Source of the DNA: a virus
Direction: 5' to 3' (one strand)
Virus record (IMG/VR): IMGVR_UViG_3300048837_001089
Coordinates: 1 to 64,000 of that record
Length of the DNA: 64,000 nt
Under the pieces are notes generated by a model. The model was not told the origin of the DNA and searched no databases. It saw nothing but the letters and a program-made list of their open reading frames with translations. Positions within the stretch are counted from its first letter, which is position 1. Each line of letters opens with the position of its first letter. The translations under genes were made by a program, and so were the position numbers. Positions 24,266 through 34,080 of this stretch are shown one piece after another.

Positions 24266-24844
24266 CTATGTGGCAGCCGGAATAAGCTGCGCGGCGATGG
24301 CTTCGCATTCGGCTCGCAGTCCGGCGACGGCGGTCTCAAGCTCGGCTGGCGTCGTTACTGCGGGGTCGAGGATGACCTCGCTAATGCGCCGCCGCAGATA
24401 GACGGCTGCCCGTGCGATGGCGCGGAACGCATCGGCCTTGGCGACGACGCTCGCGGCATAGGTGGCGAGGTCTTCGTTCTTGTCCTCGGCGAGACCCGGC
24501 AGGATCGCGGACGCCGGCAGAGTGCCGCCATCCACGACGATGCGGGCTTCGGCTTCCTGCTTGTCCCAGGAGAGGATTTCAGCCTGCGCGTACGCGCCGG
24601 TGACCTGCCCGGTGATGGCGCTGCCGAAGTCCATCGCGGTCTTCACGGCTGCGGCTTTGAGCGCGTCCATGTCGTGGACGATAACCGGCGGCGCGAAGTC
24701 CTCGCCGTCATAGGTCCAGCCCGGCGCGACGATCGAGCCTTCCGGCAGGGTGATGAGCACGCGATCCGGAAGCTCGAAATCGTCGTCGGCGAGGATGACG
24801 TTTTCAACCGTGCCCGCGTTGATGACTGCCTTGCGACTTACCAT
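24266..24844 (-). CDS. Tail fibre accessory protein (DUF4376-like C-terminus)
   Basis: 192 residues from ATG 24844; the longer frame upstream is an Arg-rich shadow of the Gly-rich fibre end. The N-terminus is beta-rich (VINAGTVENVILADDDFELP); the C-terminal half is helical, in the style of DUF4376 proteins found behind phage fibres. It may help fibre folding or attach to the fibre tip. Confidence 0.6.
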   Translation of the reverse strand: MVSRKAVINAGTVENVILADDDFELPDRVLITLPEGSIVAPGWTYDGEDFAPPVIVHDMDALKAAAVKTAMDFGSAITGQVTGAYAQAEILSWDKQEAEARIVVDGGTLPASAILPGLAEDKNEDLATYAASVVAKADAFRAIARAAVYLRRRISEVILDPAVTTPAELETAVAGLRAECEAIAAQLIPAAT

Positions 24845-26655
24845 TGAATGACCCTCGCCCAGCCATCGCCGCCCGCGCCGCCCGCGCCGGAATCTCCAGT
24901 GCCGGTAGCCGCGCCACCGCCTCCGCCGCCGGATGCGCGCCCCCCATCGCCGCCGTTGCCACCATTGGTGTTCCCTGTGCCGGCGGCGCATCCGCCACCG
25001 CCCCCGCCCTCGCATCGCGTAGGATCGCCAGAAGCGCCATCGTTTACGCCAAGCGCACCGCCGGGGGGGCCGCCTCCTAATGTTGTCGTGTGAAATTCCT
25101 TTCCGCCTTCGCCGCCAACCCCACCCGCGTTGTTTGTGTCAGAGCCCGCGCCGCCTCCGCCACCTGCGCCTCCATTCTTGCTTGCTCCGCCCACAGAGCC
25201 CAAGGTGAGCCCACCATTGCCGCCGTTGCCGCCTATCGAATCGGGGTGCGCGCGGCCATCGCTGTTACGCGCGCTGCCTAGAGAAGTTTGCGATGGGCTG
25301 TTGTTGCCGCCCGCTCCCCCTTGGCCGCCCAAAGCGATTAAATGCCCACCGAATGTTGTATCACCCCCGTCACCGCCATTGTTTCCATTGGTAGCCGTAG
25401 CCGTAACGGTTGCTCCGCCAACGCCGCCCGCGCCTATCACGAGGGCTATGCTTGCATCGAGATCATCGGCGAAAAACCACCTTATCGCTCTGATCCCGCC
25501 GCCACCGCCCTTGCCGCCTGACCGGGTCGCGCCCGAAGAATTGGTTCGGCCAGAGCCACCGCCGCCTCCCGCGCCCCAAAGCTCAACGCAGACGAGCTTG
25601 GCCAATGGGTGCTTCGACCACGTTCCGGATGCGGCGAATTCATCGACCTGAAGCGCGCCGAGCAGATCGTCCACTTCTGTCTTCGTGTAAGTCGTGGCCT
25701 GCGGCGCCTTCAACGCCAGCGCATTCATCATAGTCGTCGCAAAATTCGCGTCGTCGCCGAGCGCGGCCGCAAGCTCGTTGAGCGTGTCGAGGGCGCCGGG
25801 AGCGCCGGCAAGCAGGGCGTCGACTGCATCCGCTATGGCCGCATCAACTTCCGCCTGGGTATAGGTCTCCGCCTTCGTGTAGTAGCTCGACGGGTCGAAC
25901 ATGGCGGCATCTTCAGCCGATTGCGCTGCCGCAGCAGCGCTGTCGGACGCCGCGTTCTTGAAGCCCTCAGCCTCGTTTCGGAAGCCTTCGGTTTCGTTGC
26001 GGTAGCCTAGTGCTGCCGACACATACCCGGCGAGCAAGGTCGACACGGCGGACGCCGCGTTAGCGGCGGCAGTCTGCGCGTCGTTTTTGTAGCCCAGCGT
26101 GGTCGCTTTGTCGGCGGCGACGATAGCCTTGTCTGCCGCGACAGTCGCAGCGAACGTGATGATAGATGGCGCCAGGCCGGTCGAAGCCGAAATGACCCAA
26201 TCGTCGTGCGCGCCGCTGATGCCGCTGATCGACTGCACGTCGACAACCAGCCCGCCCGTCTCCGGGTCATAGGACGTCAGGCGCGCGACAGCATACTGGC
26301 TCTCAGCGCCTTCCGCCTCGCGCGTGATCGTCAGCACAGGCGTCGGCTTGAACAAGTCGCGCTGCGCGCCCTCGGTGATTTCGAACACGGCTTCGCCGGT
26401 GGCCAAAGTCAGCGAAGTCGCCGACGTCGCCACAAGGAAGCCGAGCTCTGCCGCCTGCTCGAGTTTGGTCAGGGCGGGGCCGAGGTTTTCGTCCACACGC
26501 TGCAAGCCGAACTCGATCAGATCACGCGTCGCGGCCTGTATGAGCGCTTCCTGGTTTTCGGCGCGAGTGAGACGGCGAGCGATATCACTAAAGAACCGCT
26601 GCAACTCGTCCGCGTCGGCGAAGTCAGGATTGAGCCTGTAGTCAGCAACGCTCAT
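24838..26655 (-). CDS. Tail fibre protein with Gly-rich C-terminal domain
   Basis: 605 residues. Residues 1-200 are the virion-proximal part, then Ala-rich heptads (to about 270), then YYTKAETYTQAEVDAAIADA and TTYTKTEVDDLL, the coiled repeats typical of phage fibres. From about residue 370 the chain is extremely Gly-rich (GGGG, GGNGG and GGAGG blocks), like receptor-binding Gly-rich tips made of polyglycine-II helices. It begins DYRLNPDFADADELQRFFSD. Confidence 0.85.
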   Translation of the reverse strand: MSVADYRLNPDFADADELQRFFSDIARRLTRAENQEALIQAATRDLIEFGLQRVDENLGPALTKLEQAAELGFLVATSATSLTLATGEAVFEITEGAQRDLFKPTPVLTITREAEGAESQYAVARLTSYDPETGGLVVDVQSISGISGAHDDWVISASTGLAPSIITFAATVAADKAIVAADKATTLGYKNDAQTAAANAASAVSTLLAGYVSAALGYRNETEGFRNEAEGFKNAASDSAAAAAQSAEDAAMFDPSSYYTKAETYTQAEVDAAIADAVDALLAGAPGALDTLNELAAALGDDANFATTMMNALALKAPQATTYTKTEVDDLLGALQVDEFAASGTWSKHPLAKLVCVELWGAGGGGGSGRTNSSGATRSGGKGGGGGIRAIRWFFADDLDASIALVIGAGGVGGATVTATATNGNNGGDGGDTTFGGHLIALGGQGGAGGNNSPSQTSLGSARNSDGRAHPDSIGGNGGNGGLTLGSVGGASKNGGAGGGGGAGSDTNNAGGVGGEGGKEFHTTTLGGGPPGGALGVNDGASGDPTRCEGGGGGGCAAGTGNTNGGNGGDGGRASGGGGGGAATGTGDSGAGGAGGDGWARVIQW

Positions 26656-26836
26656 ACGAGGCGACCTTGTCCAGCAGCTTCAGGACGACGGCGCCGCGCA
26701 GCTCATACGTCTTGCCGCGCTTCAGGTCGCCCGATTTGCGCACTTCAGTCTCGGCCATGGTGGCCTTGTAGAAGGCGTCGGCGTCGATGCCGGCGATACC
26801 TTCCGCCGGCGCAGTGCTCTTCGGTTTGCGGGCCAT
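26642..26836 (-). CDS. Small hypothetical protein between fibre genes
   Basis: 64 residues, basic N-terminus (MARKPKSTAPAEG). Its end overlaps the start of the fibre gene by 14 bases. Unknown function, possibly a fibre connector. Confidence 0.6.
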   Translation of the reverse strand: MARKPKSTAPAEGIAGIDADAFYKATMAETEVRKSGDLKRGKTYELRGAVVLKLLDKVASYERC

Positions 26837-26849
26837 GCCGATTGCCTCC

Positions 26850-29114
26850 TTAGTAGGTCCAGTGCGCCACGCTGCGGGCGACCGGCTGGATCTTGCGGTC
26901 GTCCGTGGTGGTCACGATCTTCCGGCGGAACGACGGGATTGGCGCAGCCGGCGTGAAGGTCGCAATCTTGCGAACCGCGCCATCGCCCAGCGTGATCGTC
27001 TCGACGGAGTCCGCGGCCACTGGCGTGTCGGTGTTGTCGATGAGCGTGATGGTCGCCGTTTGATGCGCGCCGTCCCAGCCCTCAAGGTCGTAGCCGATCT
27101 TGATCTCGTCGGACGACGTGCCGAGCGTCTGCACCTCGGAGATGTGCGTGAAGCCCATCTTCGACCGCGACACCTCGACGACGGAGCCGGTCAGGCGCAC
27201 CATCGGCATGATGTCGTGGGTGCCGACCATCACCGCGCGCAACTGCGCCGTGGTCGGCAGCGTCGAGAACACCGCGTTGCCGCCGTCGGTCGCGATCTTC
27301 AGCCACGGGCCGGTTCCTGCCGGCTGGACCTCCCACCACAACTCGGTGCCGTCAGGCAGCACCTTATCGTAGTTCAACGAGAGGTTCTGGATGCCGCCGC
27401 TGAGATCCAGCGGGGTCATCAACACCTGCAGGTAGGTCCGCTCGAAGCGAGCGAAGTTGACCTTGAACATCAGGTCTTTCAGCAGGTCGCCCTGGAACCA
27501 GGCGTTGTCCGTGCTGTAGAAGAACGTGCCGCCGGCGTAGGTGCCCTTGTCGGACATGGCCAGGCGGTGGTCGCCCTGCGTGACGATGACGATGCCGTAG
27601 CGCTTGCCGGCCTCGAGGTGGACCGGATTGAACGCGAACTTGGTGACCTCGCGATTGCTCTTCAGGTTGGCGAAGGTGACCGTCGCCTCACCGATCGTCT
27701 TGTCATTGTCCGGCGAGCCGGCCGTCGTCTCGGTCAGGAAGACCGTCACGTCGCCGCTAGCGCCGAGCGTCGTGAAGTAGAGGTCGATCGAAGTGAGAAC
27801 CTGCGACTGCGCGTTGAGGAAGGTCTGCGAGACGATCGCGCCGGTCTTGGTCGTCTCGGTCGTGATGTACTCCCAGCGGGTGTCCTCGACCGTGTCGTAC
27901 CAGAACCAGTTGTTGCGGACGTACCAACGGGACACCGGATGCGGATCACGCACGACGCCCGTCGGCAGCAGCCACACGTCGCCGGCGCGGTAGAAAACGG
28001 ACGAAGCCCAGCCGAGAATCGTAGACGCCCACCAGCGGGTCGGCCAGCCGAGCACCCAGCGATAGCCCACGCGGAGCCGCTGACGAGTCGTGCTCTTCTT
28101 GACCCAGGTCTGCTCCTGCGCGGCGTACTGCGACACCGCGACCTCGCCCGAGTAGTCCAGCACGTTGATGCGGGATTCCTCGGTGTACTTCGGCCACATG
28201 TTGCCGCTGACCACCGACACGGTGGAGTCGATGGAGTTGAACAGGGCGAGCGACGAGGTTGCCGAACCGTCGTTGGCGCTGCGGATGCCTTCCTCGATGA
28301 TGGCGTCATAGCCAGAGTAGGCGTCGTCGGACTCGGTATCGTCGTTGAACGTGTCGGCCGCGTAGTCGACGGCCGCGTCGTCCAGGTCGAGCTTTTCGTT
28401 GATGATGGCGAGGTTGTAGAGCGCCGCGTCCATCTGGATGGCCGACGGTTTGCCCTTCATGGCCTCGCCGAGCGCCGCGAGGTCTGAACGCAGGGTCGAG
28501 ATCGCCGGCTCGGCGACAGCGCGCCAGGCTTCGATCTGCACCACGCGCGCCTCGACCTCAGAAAGAGGCTTCAGGCGCGAGCTCTCGACCATCTCGATCG
28601 CCTCGATGCCGGTCGTGTTCAGCGTGACCGTGGCGAAGTGCAACTGGCCGGCGTCGATCGTCGGAAGCTGCGGGTCAGACGAAGCCGAACCTTCGACCAC
28701 GCCAACCTGCGCCGAACGGCGGAGCATCATGGCCACGTCGTCAGGCTCCGTCGTACGCTGCACCGGATCGACGCGGAACTTGCGCTGCTGGACGTCCGTC
28801 TCTTCGGTGATGCCCCAAGCGACGATGGCGACCTTCTTCTTGGTCGCGACCGGCAGCTTCGACAGGAGGTCGATCGTCTGCGCGGCTTCCTTGATGAAGC
28901 GCTTTCCGCCTTCGTAGTAGCGGCCGGCGGCCACGTTGACTTCCGTGACGCTGGCCTGCGTGACGATGAAGCCGCTGCGATACTGCGCGCTGTCCGTGCC
29001 GGTCAGGGCGTCAACGACGATGTGATCGGCAGACTCCTCGGCATAGACCTGCTGCGCGGTGACGTCCGCCGCGAGGTACTGTTGGCGGGCGCGCGCAATG
29101 ATGCGTTTTTCCAC
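26850..29114 (-). CDS. Large tail fibre/baseplate protein (DUF4815-like N-terminus)
   Basis: 754 residues. The N-terminus (RQQYLAADVTAQQVYAEESA, AAGRYYEGGKRFIKEA) resembles DUF4815 proteins that attach fibres to baseplates. A helical middle (about 180-260) is followed by beta-rich domains with repeated VTVFLTET and GKRYGIVIVTQGDHRL-type strands. It is the largest fibre-region protein and follows gpI; likely a structural connector or receptor-binding protein. Confidence 0.72.
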   Translation of the reverse strand: MEKRIIARARQQYLAADVTAQQVYAEESADHIVVDALTGTDSAQYRSGFIVTQASVTEVNVAAGRYYEGGKRFIKEAAQTIDLLSKLPVATKKKVAIVAWGITEETDVQQRKFRVDPVQRTTEPDDVAMMLRRSAQVGVVEGSASSDPQLPTIDAGQLHFATVTLNTTGIEAIEMVESSRLKPLSEVEARVVQIEAWRAVAEPAISTLRSDLAALGEAMKGKPSAIQMDAALYNLAIINEKLDLDDAAVDYAADTFNDDTESDDAYSGYDAIIEEGIRSANDGSATSSLALFNSIDSTVSVVSGNMWPKYTEESRINVLDYSGEVAVSQYAAQEQTWVKKSTTRQRLRVGYRWVLGWPTRWWASTILGWASSVFYRAGDVWLLPTGVVRDPHPVSRWYVRNNWFWYDTVEDTRWEYITTETTKTGAIVSQTFLNAQSQVLTSIDLYFTTLGASGDVTVFLTETTAGSPDNDKTIGEATVTFANLKSNREVTKFAFNPVHLEAGKRYGIVIVTQGDHRLAMSDKGTYAGGTFFYSTDNAWFQGDLLKDLMFKVNFARFERTYLQVLMTPLDLSGGIQNLSLNYDKVLPDGTELWWEVQPAGTGPWLKIATDGGNAVFSTLPTTAQLRAVMVGTHDIMPMVRLTGSVVEVSRSKMGFTHISEVQTLGTSSDEIKIGYDLEGWDGAHQTATITLIDNTDTPVAADSVETITLGDGAVRKIATFTPAAPIPSFRRKIVTTTDDRKIQPVARSVAHWTY

Positions 29115-29117
29115 GGA

Positions 29118-30413
29118 TTACTCCTGTGTGAGTTGGTCCCACCGGAAGCCCCAAGGGAGGCGATCCGACCACCGCACCGGGCGGTAACGGGCAGTTGAGA
29201 TCAGGTACTTGTCGCGCAGCGCCTTGGCCGATACTGCGGCATCGAGAACACGCTGACGGATTTCGTAGGTCGGCTCGTCGAGCCAGGCATCGTCGAGCAC
29301 CATGTCGCCGAGAAAGCCTGCATCGACGCCGTAGATATCGAGCGCCTTGACATCGACCAGCGCATGGAACGGCTCCAACCCAAACAGGTCGGGATCGTCA
29401 AGGAAGCAGCCTTCGACAACCGCTATCGGCCCGCTGCGCTGCTCGTCGTAAACGTGCCAGCGGTTGTAAATCGCCATGTGTGCGCTGTTCTTGGCGAAGT
29501 GCCCGTCGTCCAAGCAGTCTTCGTCGAGGAATAATTCTTCTTCGAGCGTGGTTTCCCGGACAGATTCCGGTTCGACATAGACGAAACGGAAGTCCCCACG
29601 CCCATCAACGCCGACCAGCTTGAACACCGGATACGATGTATCTGCTGTGGCTTTATGGTTGAAGTGGATGACCGGAGACGGCTCGTCGAGGAATGTTTCT
29701 TCGATGCCTGCTTCATCGAAACACATTTCGTCAAGAAATGCGTCTCGGTCGACCGACTGCATGAAATAGCTTTCGACTACTGCCGTCGCGTTCTCAGTCG
29801 TTTGCACAACCACACGCTTGGTAAGGGCGGTTTCAGTGCCGTTGTCCCAAAACACAGCATCGTAGGCCGGTTCGGGCTGATACAGGCCAAGGAACGTGCC
29901 GTCATCCACAATATCGCCGTCGACGCCGCCTAAAAAGCAGCCGATATCGCCGTCGCCACCAAGGATATCTTCTTCGCTGTGCTCGGACTGCGGCGCCGTG
30001 CGCCGAATGCGGACCTGCGCGAAGCGGGACAGCCAAGCGGCTCGCTGCTCGTCTGTCGGCCCTTCGTCAAGGTAAATCCCCTCCGGGGGGACGCGCGAGC
30101 GGATAAGTTCGCCGCCCGCGAAATCGATATATTGGCGAAGACCTTCGTATGTGCCCTTGATGCGGTGCATTTCGATTGCGCGGGCAACGACCAGACGTTT
30201 GTCCGTCTCGGACATTTCGTCGTGCCAAATGTCGACCGAAAAATCGTGCGCTAGGTACGGTAACAAGTGCGCCGGGCAGCGCCACGGGTCGCGCGAGCGA
30301 CGGATGACGTCGACGTCAAGGCCGTCCCAACGCTCGCCGGACGTTCTTTCGACCACCGCTTCCTTCGGCTCTGTGTTTCGCGGCGGAAGCAATGACCAAA
30401 AATTATCCGTCAT
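29118..30413 (-). CDS. Tail protein I (P2 gpI-like), C-terminally extended
   Basis: 431 residues; P2 I is much shorter. Residues 1-100 are the gpI domain (CPAHLLPYLAHDFSVDIWHD, VVARAIEMHRIKGTYEGLRQ). The C-terminal extension contains repeated acidic motifs such as AFLDEMCFDE, EETFLDEPS, EELFLDEDCLDDG and GCFLDDPDLFG. The start overlaps gpJ end by 11 bases. Confidence 0.85.
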   Translation of the reverse strand: MTDNFWSLLPPRNTEPKEAVVERTSGERWDGLDVDVIRRSRDPWRCPAHLLPYLAHDFSVDIWHDEMSETDKRLVVARAIEMHRIKGTYEGLRQYIDFAGGELIRSRVPPEGIYLDEGPTDEQRAAWLSRFAQVRIRRTAPQSEHSEEDILGGDGDIGCFLGGVDGDIVDDGTFLGLYQPEPAYDAVFWDNGTETALTKRVVVQTTENATAVVESYFMQSVDRDAFLDEMCFDEAGIEETFLDEPSPVIHFNHKATADTSYPVFKLVGVDGRGDFRFVYVEPESVRETTLEEELFLDEDCLDDGHFAKNSAHMAIYNRWHVYDEQRSGPIAVVEGCFLDDPDLFGLEPFHALVDVKALDIYGVDAGFLGDMVLDDAWLDEPTYEIRQRVLDAAVSAKALRDKYLISTARYRPVRWSDRLPWGFRWDQLTQE

Positions 30414-31278
30414 AGACCGTAACCTTCATGTCTATGGCCGTGCACACGCCGACTTCGCCATTACCGCGGGCGATGTCTTGTGCAGGTGAATGCACGATGA
30501 CCTTGTCCATCGGGCCGACCGACGCCGCAGCGAAAACGGCCGAGCGCGGCACGTCGCGTGCCGGCGTTTTGCGATAGAGAGCCATTGCTTGAAGTGATCT
30601 CAGCGCTTCGGTCCTGACCATTTGCGGATCAGGACCGGGCAGGATATAACCGTCGGCCTTGATGGTATACGGCACGTTCACGATTGAACGGACATTGACC
30701 ATATCGGTCAGGGGCTTCACATCCTTGCGGTACAAGCGGTCGCGGACAATCGCGAGAAGGTCAGCCGACGATTGGCCGTCCCCTTCGGACGATTGCACAG
30801 CAACCTCGACGCGGCCGGCTTCCGGCGACCACACGTCCACGTTCGCGATGCGTAGTGGAGCCGCACGCCGCGCATGGAAGACGTAGGCGCCATGCGCCCC
30901 GGCCGAACCAAAGGCCTCAGGTGCGATGAGCACATCGCGCCGAAAGCTCACATCGTTTTCACCTGCTGCGCGCTCAACGCCGTAGAATGCGGCAAGATGA
31001 TCGAGATCGGAGCCGACCGCAAACGCCACCATAACCGAACGAACGGCATCGTTGATGCGCGCGAGCGTCAGCAATTCCCGATAGGCGTCAGCTTCTTCAA
31101 CGATGATGGCGGGGTCGACTTCAAGTCGGTCGACATCGAACGGAATTCCCGCTTCCGTGAGAAGCTCAAGCAAGCGCGTTTTGCGCTCCGCGAAGATGGA
31201 TTCGTAATCGATCCCGCGAATTGCTAGGGGCGGAGGGAAACGCGACAGGTCTAGCCCATCGGCAGAAAAACGTGCCAT
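30403..31278 (-). CDS. Baseplate protein J (P2 gpJ-like)
   Basis: 291 residues. SRFPPPLAIRGIDYESIFAE and VAFAVGSDLDHLAAFYGVER match gpJ/baseplate wedge proteins; AVQSSEGDGQSSADLLAIVR completes the family pattern. Sits between W and I as in P2. Confidence 0.9.
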   Translation of the reverse strand: MARFSADGLDLSRFPPPLAIRGIDYESIFAERKTRLLELLTEAGIPFDVDRLEVDPAIIVEEADAYRELLTLARINDAVRSVMVAFAVGSDLDHLAAFYGVERAAGENDVSFRRDVLIAPEAFGSAGAHGAYVFHARRAAPLRIANVDVWSPEAGRVEVAVQSSEGDGQSSADLLAIVRDRLYRKDVKPLTDMVNVRSIVNVPYTIKADGYILPGPDPQMVRTEALRSLQAMALYRKTPARDVPRSAVFAAASVGPMDKVIVHSPAQDIARGNGEVGVCTAIDMKVTVYDG

Positions 31279-31289
31279 TGTGGGGTGCC

Positions 31290-31664
31290 CTATGGGTAAA
31301 CGAGCACGCGCACCGAGGCGTCTTCGGCGATGCTGTAGTCGCCGAGGTGGCCGCGAGGGTAGTACGTGCCGAAGATGTCAAGTTGAATGACCCCGCCCGC
31401 AGTAGCCTGCGTCACGGAACCCCGCGTCATGCGATATCGCGGCTCCCAAATTTCGATGGCTTCGGCTGCTGCCGCGTACAGTCCGAGGACGTTCCGCGAG
31501 TACATCTTGGAGTCGATATAGTCGAAGACGCGGGAACCGAAATCACGGCGCATGACACGCGAGCCGATTGGGGTAAGCAGTATCTTGCGAACGGACTGCT
31601 GGGTATGCGCCCAATCGGACAGCGGCCGCATGGTGGCAGCGCTGATACCGCTTGAATCTGGCAT
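31290..31664 (-). CDS. Baseplate protein W (gpW/gp25 lysozyme-like wedge)
   Basis: 124 residues. SVRKILLTPIGSRVMRRDFG and EAIEIWEPRYRMTRG are the core of the GPW/gp25 family, which nucleates sheath polymerisation. Confidence 0.92.
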   Translation of the reverse strand: MPDSSGISAATMRPLSDWAHTQQSVRKILLTPIGSRVMRRDFGSRVFDYIDSKMYSRNVLGLYAAAAEAIEIWEPRYRMTRGSVTQATAGGVIQLDIFGTYYPRGHLGDYSIAEDASVRVLVYP

Positions 31665-31697
31665 GTGGGGAAAGCCTTACCTGCGCACGTAGGCGCG

Positions 31698-31955
31698 TCA
31701 GTTGCACAGCCACTTGGAAGCCCCGCTAACCAGCGTTGCACCGCAAGCGGTAGCATCGCCATGGCGAGCAATGTCGGCCCCTTCGCACCTCCAATTCGGA
31801 GACCCTTCGATGATTGGATTAGGGCCGTGAACAGGGCAGCCGTACGTGTCGCCCTTGCGCGCTATCAGCGCGCCTTCGCACTTCCATTTTGAGGCCGAAG
31901 AAATCACGGCGCCGCCATGGGTGCCCGCATCACCGAGCCGAACGATTAGGGGCAC
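31698..31955 (-). CDS. PAAR-domain spike tip protein
   Basis: 85 residues. A repeated pattern GDAGTHGGAVISSAS, ARKGDTYGCPVHGPNPI, EGADIARHGDATACGATLVS, with His and Cys metal ligands, matches PAAR proteins that sharpen the tail spike. Directly after gpV. Confidence 0.88.
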   Translation of the reverse strand: MPLIVRLGDAGTHGGAVISSASKWKCEGALIARKGDTYGCPVHGPNPIIEGSPNWRCEGADIARHGDATACGATLVSGASKWLCN

Positions 31956-31960
31956 CGCCG

Positions 31961-32386
31961 CTAATTAAGGTGGCCGCTACCGGTGGTGAGTATCAGTTCA
32001 CCGCCAGACATGAAGATGCGGCTCCCGCCCATCGTAATCACCGCCTCCGGGCCGTCGTGCGGGCGCGGGTTGGCGTTGGACGGCGTCGACATATGGACAA
32101 CAGCGTCCGTCATGTCCCCGTTTTCGGAGACGACGTCCACTTGCTCCCCGACAGTCGGCGGGATGTGCGATTTTATGCCACCGGACGCCACTTCCATCCA
32201 TGGCACCCAATCCGTCAGGTATGGCACGCCGCCCTGCTTCGACAACTCGACACGGGTCAGACCCTTGGCGTAATCCACCTCGGCAATCTTGCCGGTGCGC
32301 TTGCGATTGCGTGCGCGCCGCTCAAGCTCCCCAAGACGATCAATGATGTGGACCATCTGGCCCTCAAGCGTCGACGGGAAGTTCAT
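31961..32386 (-). CDS. Baseplate assembly protein V (P2 gpV-like spike)
   Basis: 141 residues. RTGKIAEVDYAKGLTRVELS, WVPWMEVASGGIKSHIPPTV and GEQVDVVSENGDM match the OB-fold of gpV; the repeated beta tail (GSRIFMSGGELILTTGSG) forms the spike. Start of the tail gene block. Confidence 0.92.
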   Translation of the reverse strand: MNFPSTLEGQMVHIIDRLGELERRARNRKRTGKIAEVDYAKGLTRVELSKQGGVPYLTDWVPWMEVASGGIKSHIPPTVGEQVDVVSENGDMTDAVVHMSTPSNANPRPHDGPEAVITMGGSRIFMSGGELILTTGSGHLN

Positions 32387-32395
32387 CGTTCACCC

Positions 32396-33253
32396 CTAGC
32401 CAACCGGCACCTCCGGCGGGTTGTTCACCTCGACCACCGCCACGTCCGCGTCTGCAATGCCGTCATGCGGCGTCAGCAACAGCGCGTCGGCCTCCGGCCG
32501 CGTCAGGCCATACCTGCGCACAGGCAACTGCCATTGATGCGTGTCGCCAGTCAGTTGCGCCTGCATCAGCGCGATTTTCTCGGCCATCGGGCTCGGCTTC
32601 GTCGGCAAGCTGTCCTCGCCCTCCGGGTCGTATTCCGGGTTTGGGACAGTCTGCGGCAACGTAGCCGCCTTCGCGAAGAACTTCACCAGCGGATGCGTCG
32701 GCGCCAGTGCCGCGCCCCTCGTAGGGTCGGCAAACAGGTTGGCGACAATCTTGATTTGCGTGGCCGCCAGCTTGGCGCCCTTCTGCTCGGCGCTGGTGCG
32801 AATGCGGTCGATGGACTCGTAGGAGTTGACAAAACCCCGGAAGATTTCCGCCCACCCATTCTCAGGGTCGGTCAGCGCATCGCCGATTTGTCGGGCCACT
32901 ACGTCCAGATAAAACTCATAGGCGTCGTCCGTCGCCGGGATGCCGGGATAGGCGACAACCTCCTCCGTGTCCGGGTCGCGGTACAGCATCGGCTGCGAAA
33001 TGCCCGCCTCGAACAGAAACTCCGTCTCGCCGTTTGGCACCAATGCCCGCAAGCCGGATATGTCGCCACTCGCCCGCGCGCCATCCGTGTAGACCGCGAT
33101 AAACGGCTTGTCCTCGTCGGTCCTCACATTGCCATCGGCGTCGACGTCGATGGCACCTATCTGGCTGTCCAGCACATTGCCGCCGACAAGCGTGTTCGCC
33201 TCGCGCAGCGCCATGACGGCAGCCAGGCGGGCCGCAATACGATTAAGCGACAT
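32396..33253 (-). CDS. Hypothetical head-tail region protein
   Basis: 285 residues; no recognised domain. The N-terminus (NRIAARLAAVMALREANTL) is helical, the middle is acidic. Location between the head-tail connector gene and gpV suggests a connector or tail-completion role. AGGAGCCGCG precedes the start. Confidence 0.7.
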   Translation of the reverse strand: MSLNRIAARLAAVMALREANTLVGGNVLDSQIGAIDVDADGNVRTDEDKPFIAVYTDGARASGDISGLRALVPNGETEFLFEAGISQPMLYRDPDTEEVVAYPGIPATDDAYEFYLDVVARQIGDALTDPENGWAEIFRGFVNSYESIDRIRTSAEQKGAKLAATQIKIVANLFADPTRGAALAPTHPLVKFFAKAATLPQTVPNPEYDPEGEDSLPTKPSPMAEKIALMQAQLTGDTHQWQLPVRRYGLTRPEADALLLTPHDGIADADVAVVEVNNPPEVPVG

Positions 33254-33261
33254 CGCGGCTC

Positions 33262-33633
33262 CTAAGTCTGCGTCAGTGAAAGCACCAGCAGGTTTGAATA
33301 CCGGTCAGACGACCCGGCGACAGTCCATGCCGGCTTACCTTCCCGGTCCATGGCGCGCACGACGTCGCCCTGCTTTACCAGCGGGCCGTCATATTCATCG
33401 CGGGTCAGGAACAACTCTGCCTGTCCAGCCATAAGCCGGCTGCGCATCACACCGCCGGCGGCCCCGTCACCAACGGCAATGGAATCATCGCCGCCAGTAT
33501 GCAGTATTGCCCGGCCAGTCCACACGACCCGCGACGGGTCAGCAGCCGCGCCCTTCATCGGCGTCAGCCGCACAGTCTCGCCGAACGTGCGTCTTTCCAG
33601 GCGGTCGACGGCGCGCTCAAGATTTCTCCACAT
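33262..33633 (-). CDS. Head-tail joining protein (candidate)
   Basis: 123 residues. Beta-rich end (KQGDVVRAMDREGKPAWTVA, RYSNLLVLSL) resembles head-tail stopper proteins of the gpFII/gp41 kind, found between capsid and tail genes. Assignment is by fold-like pattern and position. Confidence 0.6.
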   Translation of the reverse strand: MWRNLERAVDRLERRTFGETVRLTPMKGAAADPSRVVWTGRAILHTGGDDSIAVGDGAAGGVMRSRLMAGQAELFLTRDEYDGPLVKQGDVVRAMDREGKPAWTVAGSSDRYSNLLVLSLTQT

Positions 33634-33652
33634 AACGCGCCGTCTCCCTTGA

Positions 33653-34021
33653 TTAGGCGTCGCCCGTATTCATCTGCGCGACCGAGGGTGCGCTGAAGAT
33701 ACCGTTCAGGCGCACCAGGCCAGTCGCAGAAGGATTGGCCGCCGTCGCAACGTTTACGCCGATGAGCTTATTGGTGCTGGCCGTCGTCGTGGCCTCGCCC
33801 GAAGCCGCGTAGATCGCAAGTCCGACAGACGCCCACGCCTGCGCGGAAGTCTTTTTCAACTCGAAAACGCCGGTCGTCTTGATTTCAACCGACTTGCCGC
33901 TCAACGCAGAGTGCGTAGCGACGCCGACGATATCACCGACAACAACAAGGTCGCCGGAGACAACATCAGCGGGGGCGGTGACCGTCAGCACGTCGCCCGG
34001 CTGCAGGAAATTGGTAGCCAT
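33653..34021 (-). CDS. DUF2190 protein (capsid decoration candidate)
   Basis: 122 residues. NFLQPGDVLTVTAPADVVSG and GDLVVVGDIVGVATH are the DUF2190 signature; these proteins sit after capsid genes and likely decorate or stabilise the shell. Confidence 0.85.
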   Translation of the reverse strand: MATNFLQPGDVLTVTAPADVVSGDLVVVGDIVGVATHSALSGKSVEIKTTGVFELKKTSAQAWASVGLAIYAASGEATTTASTNKLIGVNVATAANPSATGLVRLNGIFSAPSVAQMNTGDA

Positions 34022-34080
34022 TCATGGCCTCCTTTGTTATGGCGGGCCACCCTTGCGAGTGGCCCCATTACCGGGTTGGA

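Noticed and set aside
24848-26010. Long + strand Pro/Arg-rich frames opposite the fibre gene
   Set aside because: Complement of the Gly-rich coding DNA; composition is an artefact of Gly codons.
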